NCBI RefSeq assembly: GCF_041435055.1
Contig: NZ_CP108002.1
Location: forward strand, 4,092,001 to 4,156,000
Origin: Streptomyces sp. NBC_00341
Lineage (GTDB): Bacteria; Actinomycetota; Actinomycetes; Streptomycetales; Streptomycetaceae
Direction of reading: 5' to 3'
DNA: 64,000 bases
Shown: positions 11,840 to 20,493 of the stretch, in pieces
Position numbering within the stretch: the stretch's first letter is position 1
Layout of the letters: each line of letters opens with the position of its first letter
Translations under genes and position numbers: made by a program
Notes under the pieces: generated by a model
The model's database searches: none
What the model was told of the DNA's origin: nothing
The model's input: only the letters and a program-made list of their open reading frames with translations

Positions 11840-11913
11840 GCGGGTGTAGTTTAATGGTAGAACATGAGCTTCCCAAGCTCAGAGCGCGAGTTCGATTCTC
11901 GTCACCCGCTCCA
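11840..11913 (+). tRNA. tRNA-Gly (anticodon CCC)
   Basis: A full cloverleaf can be drawn: acceptor GCGGGTG/CACCCGC, D-arm with GTTTAATGGTAGAAC, anticodon stem TGAGC/GCTCA with loop TTCCCAA (anticodon CCC), T-arm CGAGTTCGATTCTCG, and an encoded CCA end. Its last 44 bp (11870-11913) recur six more times downstream, so this gene is the chromosomal attachment site of an island array. Confidence 0.95.
11870..11913 (+). other. att copy 1 (3' end of tRNA-Gly, presumed attL)
   Basis: The 44-bp segment from the anticodon loop to CCA is the core repeated at 26542, 32245, 34349, 36420, 40827 and 43599. Here it is part of the intact tRNA. Confidence 0.9.
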
Positions 11914-11920
11914 TGACGAA

Positions 11921-11943
11921 GGCCCTGGTCGGAGACCAGGGCC
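11921..11943 (+). terminator. Hairpin after tRNA-Gly
   Basis: GGCCCTGGTC pairs with GACCAGGGCC followed by TGTTTGTTG. The same hairpin and flank recur after att copy 3 at 32296. Confidence 0.85.
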
Positions 11944-12219
11944 TGTTTGTTGCCTAGACCATTTTCAGAGCCCGTGCGATTCACGTGCCACCAGCGGCTG
12001 AACCGTCGCACCTGCCGGCCGGAGTGCGTGAACAGCGACTCGACCAGGTCGACACCGGCACAGGCCCCCGCGAGATAGAACCGGGCCGTGCGCCCGTCAC
12101 CTCTCACCCGGCAGCTCGACACACGCGCAAGCCGCGTCATGGGTACCGTGCTGGAGACGAACTCTGTACGGACAGGCCGGCGATCGCGCCGGATCGTCCG
12201 GCGGCCGGGAGGTGTCCTG

Positions 12220-13449
12220 ATGCTGGAGGAAGCCGAGGAGATCGGCAAGCGCGTACGCAGGGCGAGGCTGCGGTTGGGCATACCGCAGGCCGACCTGGCG
12301 ACAGCCCTGGGGAAGTCGCAGGGCTGGGTGTCGAAGATGGAACGTGGCCTGATCGAGCTGGACCGGGTCGGGCTGCTCAACCAGGTGGCCGCGGAGTTGC
12401 ACGTCCATCCGAACGACCTGATCGGGCGCCCGTACAGCAGCTCCCCCGACGACAACCAGTGGCAGGTTGCCGCCTCGTCGATCCTGCGCGAGCTGCGTCG
12501 CTACGACCTCGTCCCCGTCTTCGACGGGGCCCCGCGGCCCGCATCACAGCTGTGGAGTGAGGTGACCCGGCTTCACCGCCTGCGGGACACCGCTTCCAAC
12601 GTGGCGATTCTCCGGGTTCTCCCAGACCTGTTCCGCGAGGCGCGCGCCCTGGCGGAGGAGTCGGAGGGGCACGAGCGGGAGGAGGCGTACGCCATCTACG
12701 CCGTGTGCTGCAAGTTCGCACACACCGCCGCCCACTCCCTCGGGCACCCCGAACTGGTCGCCATGGCCTGCGAGCGGGCCGCATGGTCAGCCAGGTTGTC
12801 GGGAGATCCGGTGCTGCCCGCCGTCGCCGACTGGATGAGGGTCTGGGACATGTGGGCGACGGCTGACTGGGCCGACGCTCTGACGCTCTCGGACAAGGCG
12901 ATCACCTCAGTGGCGCAGGAGTACGACCGTGGCGAGCCGCTGGCCGTGCGGGCCTGGGGCACGCTGCAGCTGCGGGCTGCGGTATCCGCCGCCCGAGCCG
13001 GCCGCGCCTCGGAGGCCGAGGACCGGATCGGACACGCGAAGGCTGCTGCCGAACGCATGGACGCGTATGTCGGAGCACCGGTGTACGACCGGCATTCGCT
13101 GACGTTCTCCGCCGGGAACGTGCAGATCCACGCGATCAGCGTGGCTCTGGAAATGGGCGAGCAGGGCAAGGCACTGGAGATAGACCGCCGAACCAGCCCA
13201 GTACTGGTCGGGTCACTGCCCAACTCCCGTCAGGGACACCACCACATGGACGTCGCGCGCGCCTGGCTGTGGGACGGGAACCGGGGAAAGGCCCTGGCCG
13301 AGCTGGAGACGGCTGAGCGGATCGCGCCCCAGCTCGTACGGAACCACCCCATCGCCCGTTCGACGCTCCGCAGCATCGTCTACGCGGAACGAGCAGCCAC
13401 GCGGGAGAAGCTGCGGCGCATGTCCGACCGCTTTCACCTGGACGGATAG
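12220..13449 (+). CDS. XRE-family transcriptional regulator with TPR-like C-terminal region
   Basis: 409 aa from ATG 12220, with GGGAGG upstream. The N-terminal helix-turn-helix (about 6-65) contains RLRLGIPQADLATALGKSQG and WVSKMERGLIELD. The rest is all-alpha with repeated Ala-rich helix pairs resembling TPR units, as in streptomycete regulators that sense small signals or partner with small membrane proteins. It is the first gene to the right of the tRNA attachment site; the 306 bp before it hold the tRNA hairpin and no gene. DNA target unknown. Confidence 0.8.
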   Translation: MLEEAEEIGKRVRRARLRLGIPQADLATALGKSQGWVSKMERGLIELDRVGLLNQVAAELHVHPNDLIGRPYSSSPDDNQWQVAASSILRELRRYDLVPVFDGAPRPASQLWSEVTRLHRLRDTASNVAILRVLPDLFREARALAEESEGHEREEAYAIYAVCCKFAHTAAHSLGHPELVAMACERAAWSARLSGDPVLPAVADWMRVWDMWATADWADALTLSDKAITSVAQEYDRGEPLAVRAWGTLQLRAAVSAARAGRASEAEDRIGHAKAAAERMDAYVGAPVYDRHSLTFSAGNVQIHAISVALEMGEQGKALEIDRRTSPVLVGSLPNSRQGHHHMDVARAWLWDGNRGKALAELETAERIAPQLVRNHPIARSTLRSIVYAERAATREKLRRMSDRFHLDG

Positions 13450-13504
13450 GGGTCGTATTCCTCCGGCTCATATTCGAGGCTTGTCCTGTCCCTAACTTCA
13501 GGGC

Positions 13505-13864
13505 ATGACGCGACGACGTTCTCCCCACCTCCCTTCCCAGGGAGCCGGGTTAGGTACGGCAGCTCCCTTCGCTCCCCGGCTCGGCGACCTCGCCACCGAC
13601 AGCGCCCGCGAGGACCGCCTCGGGGTCGTGGTCGCCCTCCCTGGTGAGGGCTCCGCCACGACCTACCACCTGCGCCCGCCCGGGGGCGGGACCCAGTGGT
13701 CCGCGCCCGCCGACGGGACAACGCTCAGGCCCGTGCCGGTGAAGGCCACCCACGCCACGATGCTGGCCGGCCGGGACGCGGTCTACGACCCGAGAGCCCG
13801 GCAAGGTTCGGTTCCCGTCGAGTTCCACTTCGATGACGGCTCGACCCTCGGCGGCACCTCATGA
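13505..13864 (+). CDS. Small protein of unknown function (119 aa)
   Basis: ATG 13505. I do not recognise a characterised family. The middle reads VVVALPGEGSATTYHLRPPGGG and the C-terminus FHFDDGSTLGG, suggesting a small beta-rich fold. It sits 55 bp after the XRE regulator and overlaps the next small gene by four bases (ATGA), so the three look like one operon. Similar short genes next to XRE regulators are common in streptomycetes. Confidence 0.6.
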   Translation: MTRRRSPHLPSQGAGLGTAAPFAPRLGDLATDSAREDRLGVVVALPGEGSATTYHLRPPGGGTQWSAPADGTTLRPVPVKATHATMLAGRDAVYDPRARQGSVPVEFHFDDGSTLGGTS

Positions 13865-14073
13865 CCGGGGCTCGGCGCCGCCATGCCCGAAGCGCCGCGT
13901 CCAGAACCGCACGGTCCGACCACGGAGGCCGAATCGCGCTCACGTTCCTGGCCGTCGCCGGCCTGGTCGGCCCGGCCTGGGCACTGCGTGAGCACGCTGG
14001 CCCTCTCCTCGAAGGCGCTGGCCACCGGCCCTCCGCCGTCGCACCGGACGCGAGCCTGCCCTCCGACCGCTGA
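13861..14073 (+). CDS. Small membrane protein (70 aa)
   Basis: Translationally coupled to the preceding gene through an ATGA overlap at 13861. A basic N-terminus (TGARRRHARSAASRTARSD) is followed by one hydrophobic segment (RIALTFLAVAGLVGPAWAL, about 24-42) and a short polar tail. Function unknown; coupling implies it acts with the 119-aa protein. The 150 bp after it are non-coding apart from a 9-bp inverted repeat (CGTCCCGCT/AGCGGGACG) near 14160-14200. Confidence 0.5.
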   Translation: MTGARRRHARSAASRTARSDHGGRIALTFLAVAGLVGPAWALREHAGPLLEGAGHRPSAVAPDASLPSDR

Positions 14074-14234
14074 GGCCGTTCCCGGCGTCCGGACCGCCTG
14101 CCCGTGCTCGGCCGCCGGAGCCTCCCACGCTGCTCTCTCGTCGAGCGGCGCTGAAGAACCGTCCCGCTCAGCGCGGCTTCGGCTGCCCGGAGCGGGACGG
14201 CCTGCACCTCGTCAGCCATCTGGAACATCCACGC

Positions 14235-15158
14235 GTGATTCTCCAGGGAGGGATCGTGGACATCCCGTACATCGTCATCGACCAGCTCGTCCCCGACCAG
14301 CAGCAGGTCTGGAAGACGTACTTCGGATCCGGGGAACCGGTGGCCGCGCTGCTGCGGCCCGGCAACGCGGGCTCCAACACCGCCGACGATCACATCACCA
14401 CCACCCGGCTCGCCCTGGCCCAACTCCCCACACGCCTGCGGCGGGGCCGGCAGACACTGATCCGCACCGACTCCGCCGGCGGCACCCACGCCTTCCTCGA
14501 CTGGCTCACCCGACCGGGCCGGTGGCTGTCGTATTCCGTCGGAATGACCATCACCGACACCATCCACCAGGCCGTCCTGAAGATCCCGAAGAAGGGCTGG
14601 ACACCGGCCTACGACGCCGACGGCACCGAGCGGGTGGGCGCCTGGGTCGCGGAGATCACCGACATGCCCGACCTCAGCACCTGGCCGAAGGGGATGCGGC
14701 TGATCGTGCGCAAGGAACGCCCGCACCCCGGAGCCCAGTTGCACTTCACCGACCTCGACGGACTGCGGCTGACCTGCTTCGCGACCAACGCCAAGGGCGG
14801 CCAGCTCGCCGACCTCGAACTGCGTCACCGCCGCCGGGCCCGCTGCGAGGACCGCATCCGAAACGCCCGCGACACCGGCCTGCGCAACCTGCCCCTGCAC
14901 GACACCGCCCAGAACCGGATCTGGCTGGAGATCGTCTCCCTCGCTCTCGACCTCCTCGCCTGGATGCCCATGCTCGCCCTGACCGGCCAAACCCGCCGCT
15001 GGGAACCCCAGAAGCTCCGCCTGCGACTGCTCTCCGCCGCCGCACAGCTCGTCACCACCGGCCGCCGCCAATGGCTCCGCTTCACGGCCCGATGGCCCTG
15101 GACCCACGAGATCACCCGGGCAATCGACCAGCTCAACGCCTTGCCGAACCCCGGCTGA
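14235..15158 (+). pseudogene. IS1380-family transposase, C-terminal part
   Basis: About 300 aa. From roughly residue 33 the sequence is IS1380-type DDE transposase (ALLRPGNAGSNTADDHI, LIRTDSAGGTHAFLDW, then the RCEDRIRNARDTGLRNLP and RIWLEIVSLALDLLAWM regions near the C-terminus). The family is usually about 460 aa, so the first third is missing, and residues 1-30 do not look like the transposase. It is a truncated, presumably inactive copy at the left border of the restriction genes. Confidence 0.8.
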
Positions 15159-15345
15159 CCAGCCACACCGACCGCCCCGACAAACCGCACCACCAGACCG
15201 GGAGAGTGGAACCCGGCGCCCACCCGACGCGACGGCCGGGCCCTCGACCTGCCCCAGCCCCAAAAAGACCGCACCCCGCAAACACAGAGTCCCCGTCAGC
15301 ACACCTACAAGGACTCATGAACGATCGAGGCTAGCCAGCCACTTT

Positions 15346-15443
15346 GGCGCGAGCCTCGAAGATCATGGCCCCAACATCGTGCTTTACCGGGCAGGTCCAC
15401 AGACTGCCCGACGCGCGAGTACGGGGCCATGATCACTCGCGCC
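15346..15443. repeat. Imperfect long inverted repeat left of the methylase gene
   Basis: GGCGCGAG...GATCATGGCCCC (15346-15372) is mirrored by GGGGCCATGATC-ACTCGCGCC (15423-15443), with an inner GGGCAG/CTGCCC pair. It could be the end of a lost mobile element or a structured transcript leader. Confidence 0.55.
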
Positions 15444-15583
15444 AATGTCGTTCACCGACCGCAGATGCAACGGCCTGCACACCATCACGCTGGGATCGCG
15501 CGTGCCGGTCAGGTGCGCCGACTCGACTTGCTTCTTGCCGCCCTCGGCGTTTCCTGTTGGCAACAGCGTCTAGGCTCTGGGTC

Positions 15584-17563
15584 GTGGCCCGACTCGACAC
15601 GCTCATAGAGCAGATCAGCGATCCGAACTTGCGTGCCCAGATTCAGCGTGAGGTCGCTGAACTGGAGAGCCGACGCACCTTCGGCCTTGTCTTCGAAAAG
15701 CACCTACCAGAAGCCATCCGGTTGCGTGACGTTCCCATCCGACTGGGTTCCACGGTCATGTTCCAGGACCGCGAGGACGACTCCGTATGGCAGCTCACTG
15801 CTCTTTCCAAAGGAATTGCAACCCTACGGAACGATGAAGGTAATGAGACCAAGGCCCCCCTCGCCGACCTGACAACGGCGAGAGTCTTCGGTGAGCCGGT
15901 GTATCCGGGGTTGCTCCCCTCTGAAACTGTGGAGCGTGGCGGCCGTAAGCCTCACCACCTCGTAATAAATGGAGAGAACCATCACGTACTACAGGCCTTG
16001 CGCTATACGCACGTAGGCAAGATTGACTGCATCTACGTCGATCCCCCCTATAACACCGGTGGCGACTTTACCTATAACGACAAGTACGTCGGAAGGGATG
16101 ACCGTTACCGGCACTCCAAGTGGCTTTCCTTTATGGAGAAGCGACTCCGTCTCGCCCGAGATCTGTTGAGGCAGACCGGTGTGATCATCATTGCAATCGA
16201 CGACAACGAGCAAGCCCATCTCCGGCTTCTCATGGACCAGGTTTTTAGTGAGGCAAACTTCCTTGCATCGGCAACGTGGATCGGGTCGAGCAAGAACGAT
16301 GCACGGTTCACCTCCGGCGGACTCGACTACATGCTCATCTACGGCAGGTCTCGTGACGCTTTGATCGACTCTGACGCTCGCTGGAGTCAGACAAAAAAGG
16401 GGTATGACCTCGCAATTGAGACAGCGAAGCAGGCTTGGGAGGAAGCTGCCGACGACCCGGTCGAAGCGACACGCCTTTATCGCTCAAAAGTGCGCGGCAA
16501 AAAGGCTGAGATGGAGAAGGGAGTTGCCCGGTACAACGAGATTGACGAAACCGGTCGACTGTACTTTCGAGCCGACCTTAGCAGCCCGAACCCCAGGCCG
16601 AACCTAATGTACGACCTCCCACACCCGGTGACAGGTTTGCCCGTTCGCATGCCGAAAAATGGTTGGGTCTACTCTCCTACCACCATGACGGAAAAGTTGA
16701 CTGCGGGACGCATCCTTTTTGGCGAAGATCACACCACAGGCGCGTACTACAAGCGTTATCTCGACGAGGTCGAAGGACAATCGCTGAGACCGCTCATTGA
16801 CGTCGACCGTCGCGCGTCTTCGCTGGAGCTCGCCCGCCTGCTCGGAGAAAAGCGCTTCCAGTTCCCGAAAGACACTAACGTCCTGTCCGAATGGATCGGG
16901 GCAGTCACAATGCGCGACCCAAATGCCGTAGTCCTCGACTTCTTCGGCGGATCGGGATCCACATGCGAGGCCGTCTTGGGCATGAATGCGCAGGACGATG
17001 GGAACCGGCAGTGTCTGCTGGTAACAAATAACGAGGTTGATTCGAAGACCGCCAAGCAGCTGGCTTCCGAGGGTCTCAAACCCGGGGATCCTGAGTGGGA
17101 GGCACGCGGAATTTTCGAGTATGTAACCAAGCCGCGCATCAAAACGGTTGTAAAGGGCGTCCGTGATGACGGATCTGCGTACTCCGAAGGCGTAGAGGCG
17201 AACGTCAGCTTTCTAGACCTGACGTACCTGGACCGAACCAGCGTCGAGAGGGGACGAGCCTTCGAACGGATTGCACATCTCCTGTGGGTCCAGGCGGGCG
17301 CACGAGGCGCCGTAATCGCCTCGGAATGTGACACCTTCTCCGTACCTGGGGACGCCAATTACGGAGTCCTGTTCGATACCGATCACTGGGACGGATTCGT
17401 TGCAGCGGTGAGGGGACGTACGGATATCACTCACGCATATATTGTCACCGACTCCGACGCCGCGTTCAACCATGTCGAGCGAAGCCTACCCGACACGGTA
17501 AGGGTGACCAGACTCTACGAGGATTACCTATCCTCCTTCGAGATCAACATTGGGGGCAACTAA
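15584..17563 (+). CDS. Type III restriction-modification methyltransferase (Mod-like, beta class)
   Basis: 659 aa from GTG 15584 (VARLDTLIEQISDPNLRAQI); family proteins begin like this, and the in-frame sequence upstream looks non-coding. The catalytic motif IV is YVDPPYNTGGDFTY (about 150) and motif I LDFFGGSGSTCEAVLG (about 450) comes later, the beta-class order typical of N6-adenine Mod subunits. The segment between them is the target recognition region. It methylates adenine in an unknown site and would form a complex with the helicase-nuclease 2 bp downstream. Codon use is visibly less GC-rich than in neighbours, a sign of transfer. Confidence 0.88.
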   Translation: MARLDTLIEQISDPNLRAQIQREVAELESRRTFGLVFEKHLPEAIRLRDVPIRLGSTVMFQDREDDSVWQLTALSKGIATLRNDEGNETKAPLADLTTARVFGEPVYPGLLPSETVERGGRKPHHLVINGENHHVLQALRYTHVGKIDCIYVDPPYNTGGDFTYNDKYVGRDDRYRHSKWLSFMEKRLRLARDLLRQTGVIIIAIDDNEQAHLRLLMDQVFSEANFLASATWIGSSKNDARFTSGGLDYMLIYGRSRDALIDSDARWSQTKKGYDLAIETAKQAWEEAADDPVEATRLYRSKVRGKKAEMEKGVARYNEIDETGRLYFRADLSSPNPRPNLMYDLPHPVTGLPVRMPKNGWVYSPTTMTEKLTAGRILFGEDHTTGAYYKRYLDEVEGQSLRPLIDVDRRASSLELARLLGEKRFQFPKDTNVLSEWIGAVTMRDPNAVVLDFFGGSGSTCEAVLGMNAQDDGNRQCLLVTNNEVDSKTAKQLASEGLKPGDPEWEARGIFEYVTKPRIKTVVKGVRDDGSAYSEGVEANVSFLDLTYLDRTSVERGRAFERIAHLLWVQAGARGAVIASECDTFSVPGDANYGVLFDTDHWDGFVAAVRGRTDITHAYIVTDSDAAFNHVERSLPDTVRVTRLYEDYLSSFEINIGGN

Positions 17564-17565
17564 TT

Positions 17566-20169
17566 ATGTCAATGACCCTGCTGGGCTATCAGGAAGCTGC
17601 CCTAGCCGATGTCACTAAGCGCATTCGCCGTGCCGTCACAGACTTCCGCGAGGACGGTGACCGCACGGCTATCTCCCTGTCCGCGCCAACTGGATCAGGC
17701 AAAACAATCATGGCCGCCGCAGTGATCGAGCAGTTGATGTTCGGTGGGGGAGGCCACGCAGGAAATCCACGTTTGTCTGTGCTCTGGGTGTCGGACAACC
17801 CGAGCCTGAATGAGCAAACGCGGGATAAGTTCATGCGGTTCTCTTCTCGTTTCACTATCGACCGACTACCAGTCATTGGCGACGAGGATCCACTGAACGC
17901 TCCCTCGATGGAGAGCGGAAAAATCTACTTCCTCAATACCCAGAAGCTGGGCGCTGGTGCCACGACCTTTCAGAAGGGTGATGGGCGCGATTTCAGTCTG
18001 TGGGACGCCATCAACGGCACGGGAAAGGATCTCGGTACTAATTTCCTCCTTGTAATCGATGAGGCCCACCGCGGTACCGGAAAGCCGGCGCGCGGCGGCA
18101 ATACTCTTCTGGGCCGCCTAGTCAAGGGCGACAAAGACCTGCCCCACCCTGCCCCAGTCGTCCTGGGCATTTCTGCAACACCGGACCGATTTGTCAATCT
18201 AGTCGGCTCCTCCATGTCGATGCGCTACATTGGTGTGGATATCGACCTGGTGCGCGAGTCCGGCCTGGTCAAAGACAAGGTGGTAATCGCCCACCCTACC
18301 GACGCCCAAATCGCTGACGCAACACTGTTGGAATGGGCCGCTCAAAAACGGCAAGATATGACCCAGTCTTGGGGGCAGTACACAGAGGCTGAGGGACTAG
18401 CAGCGGTTGAACCGGTTCTGCTCGTGCAGATTCCCGCCGCCGAGTCCGAGGTTCGCATTGAACGCCTGATTGACACTCTCGTAGCCTCGGACAGGTCGCT
18501 GCGAAGTGACCATTTTGTACATGCCCTGGAAACGCACCGAGCGCAGGAATTTGGCAAGCACACAATTCGATGGATCGAACCCTCAAAAATTCAGGAGACT
18601 GCCGGGATCAAGGTCGTTCTTTTTAAGGAAGCCCTGACTACCGGATGGGACTGCCCCCGCGCCGAGGTGCTGATCTCGCTGCGCGGCGCCGAGGACGACA
18701 CCTACATCACCCAACTACTCGGCCGAATGGTCCGCACACCTTTGGCACAACGCGTCGAGACCATGGATGCTCTAAACCAGGTGTGGGTATACCTGCCTCA
18801 CTTCAATAAAGAAACGGTTCAACGGGTTGTGGACCGCCTGAAGAGCGGCGACGACGTAATCCCCTCCGACGTCGAAATCAACCCCGTAGCGCTGCAACGT
18901 AATCCACTGGTTTCAAAGGACGTCCGTGACGCTGTTTGGACCGTCTTCGCTGACTTCCCGACAAATACTCGCCCAACTAAGACTGCGCGCAGCAACGTCG
19001 ACCGGGCCACCACTCTCGGCCTGATTCTCGCAGGTCACGGCGTTTCAGGAGTTGGGTCCAAGACGGTACGCAAAGCCATCACGGATGCGCTCATCTCTTA
19101 CATGGAACGGGACGACATTGTCGAGTCGATTGATGCGGCAGTCAAAGACTACGAGTCAATTTCTTTTACAACCCTGTCGGTCGACTGGATGACTGGCGAG
19201 GTGGTCAGTACCGCCGAGGGCACCCGAGCCGTATCTGCCGCAAACGTCGTCGACTTGTTCAACGCAGCCAAGCGGAAGCTGCCCGGCGGAGCCGCGATCT
19301 GGCTATGGGACCGCCTCTGCGACACGCGATTCCCTGACGATCCAGATCGGGCACGTCTTTACACGGCTGCCGTCGCCTTCCATTCCGATTCCGTTAAAAC
19401 AGTCGAACAGACCGCGCAAAACTTGTTCACCAACTGGTATAAGCATGGCAAGAGCAAGCTGTTGGGTGACCGTGAGGCCCTCGCGCAGGCCAATCTGCTA
19501 CTGGCGCAGTCTCGAGCCTCTGAACCCACTACGATCACACGACCCGACCAAGCCACGGTCAGGAATGCCGATTGCTGGTGGCCCAAACACCTGCTGTCGG
19601 CCAAAGCAGGACAGATCTCCGATTCGGAGACCGACGAGACCTATCCGACGGACATGTACCCGTGGGAACCGTCGAATTCCTGGGAGCAACGCGTCCTCGA
19701 GACAGAACTAGACCGCAATACGATAGTCGCTTGGTACCGCAACCCGGCTGGCGGCACACAGGCCATCGGCGTCCCGTGGGGCGAGGTTGGCAAGCAGCGG
19801 GTGATGTACCCCGACTTCGTCTTCTTCCGGCAGGAGGAAAACATAATCGTCGTGGATATCGTCGACCCTCATCGACCGGACTTGGGGGACACCGTCCCGA
19901 AATGGGCCGCGCTGTCCGCTTGGGCGAAAGAGCTCAACGACGGCAAGTTCGACCTCACTGGGACGTTGGAAACGATGGAGCGACGTCACGGCCTGGCAAG
20001 GGTGTGGGCCGTGATAGATGACGGTCAGGGCGGTCTCCAGTACGTTGACCTCTTGGAAAACCCTGTGCGACAAGCGTTCGCTGACCTGGCATCGCAAGGA
20101 AAGAATAGTGAGGACGACATCCGCTCGGTGTTCGACAAATACGGAGCCGATTATCTGAGTGCAGCTTGA
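17566..20169 (+). CDS. Type III restriction helicase-nuclease (Res-like)
   Basis: 867 aa from ATG 17566. Superfamily 2 helicase motifs are clear: Walker A SAPTGSGKT (about 41-49), DEAH box VIDEAHRGTG, motif III GISATPDRF, and motif VI ITQLLGRMVRTP. Near the C-terminus YPDFVFFRQEENIIVVDIVDPH occupies the place of the PD-(D/E)xK nuclease, but the final E-x-K is replaced by D-I-V. It follows the methylase by 2 bp, so the two are one operon. It should restrict unmodified DNA by ATP-driven translocation; cleavage chemistry is less certain because of the altered motif. Low GC like its partner. Confidence 0.85.
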   Translation: MSMTLLGYQEAALADVTKRIRRAVTDFREDGDRTAISLSAPTGSGKTIMAAAVIEQLMFGGGGHAGNPRLSVLWVSDNPSLNEQTRDKFMRFSSRFTIDRLPVIGDEDPLNAPSMESGKIYFLNTQKLGAGATTFQKGDGRDFSLWDAINGTGKDLGTNFLLVIDEAHRGTGKPARGGNTLLGRLVKGDKDLPHPAPVVLGISATPDRFVNLVGSSMSMRYIGVDIDLVRESGLVKDKVVIAHPTDAQIADATLLEWAAQKRQDMTQSWGQYTEAEGLAAVEPVLLVQIPAAESEVRIERLIDTLVASDRSLRSDHFVHALETHRAQEFGKHTIRWIEPSKIQETAGIKVVLFKEALTTGWDCPRAEVLISLRGAEDDTYITQLLGRMVRTPLAQRVETMDALNQVWVYLPHFNKETVQRVVDRLKSGDDVIPSDVEINPVALQRNPLVSKDVRDAVWTVFADFPTNTRPTKTARSNVDRATTLGLILAGHGVSGVGSKTVRKAITDALISYMERDDIVESIDAAVKDYESISFTTLSVDWMTGEVVSTAEGTRAVSAANVVDLFNAAKRKLPGGAAIWLWDRLCDTRFPDDPDRARLYTAAVAFHSDSVKTVEQTAQNLFTNWYKHGKSKLLGDREALAQANLLLAQSRASEPTTITRPDQATVRNADCWWPKHLLSAKAGQISDSETDETYPTDMYPWEPSNSWEQRVLETELDRNTIVAWYRNPAGGTQAIGVPWGEVGKQRVMYPDFVFFRQEENIIVVDIVDPHRPDLGDTVPKWAALSAWAKELNDGKFDLTGTLETMERRHGLARVWAVIDDGQGGLQYVDLLENPVRQAFADLASQGKNSEDDIRSVFDKYGADYLSAA

Positions 20170-20261
20170 TCAGAGCTCCGAACGTCGGACAGGCGGCACG
20201 GCTCCCAACGCCGCCTGCCTAGCCGGACGCCGCGCTGCGAGATTCGGAGCCACGGGCTTAG

Positions 20262-20442
20262 GCCGTCATCACGGACCAAGTCGTCAGGGTGTGCCCGGCG
20301 TGACGAAGATCGTAGAAGCGAAAGCCGTCAGGAAGGCCCACCTTCGAGCGAGCCGCGCGCCACTTTCGCTCGAAGGTGGAACGGCGGAACGGCTTGCCCT
20401 TCTCTCTCCCCCCGTTACCTTTTTCATGGCCCCGCAATGGGG
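20262..20442 (-). pseudogene. Tyrosine integrase remnant, catalytic-domain part
   Basis: Minus strand reads GAPLRGHEKG, then RRSTFERKWRAARSKVGLP and FYDLRHAGHTLT, matching the box II (HxLRH) part of phage-type integrases. It breaks off 6 codons later, before the catalytic Tyr. Its upstream part lies at 23340-23480 on the far side of two insertion elements, so the gene was split by them and is dead. It probably integrated module 1. Confidence 0.7.
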
Positions 20443-20493
20443 CGCCTGGCCCCCGGGTCCGGTATGGCTGTGTGCCCCCTGTCGTACGGATGA

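Noticed and set aside
14235..14330. Separate gene fused to the IS1380 remnant (IPYIVIDQLVPDQQQVW)
   Set aside because: The first about 30 residues do not look like the transposase, but neither strand gives enough sequence to name another family.
20339..20380. Perfect 14-bp inverted repeat CCACCTTCGAGCGA/TCGCTCGAAGGTGG
   Set aside because: It falls within the integrase coding remnant (STFERKW...ARSKVG) and is likely a coincidence of codons rather than a regulatory site.
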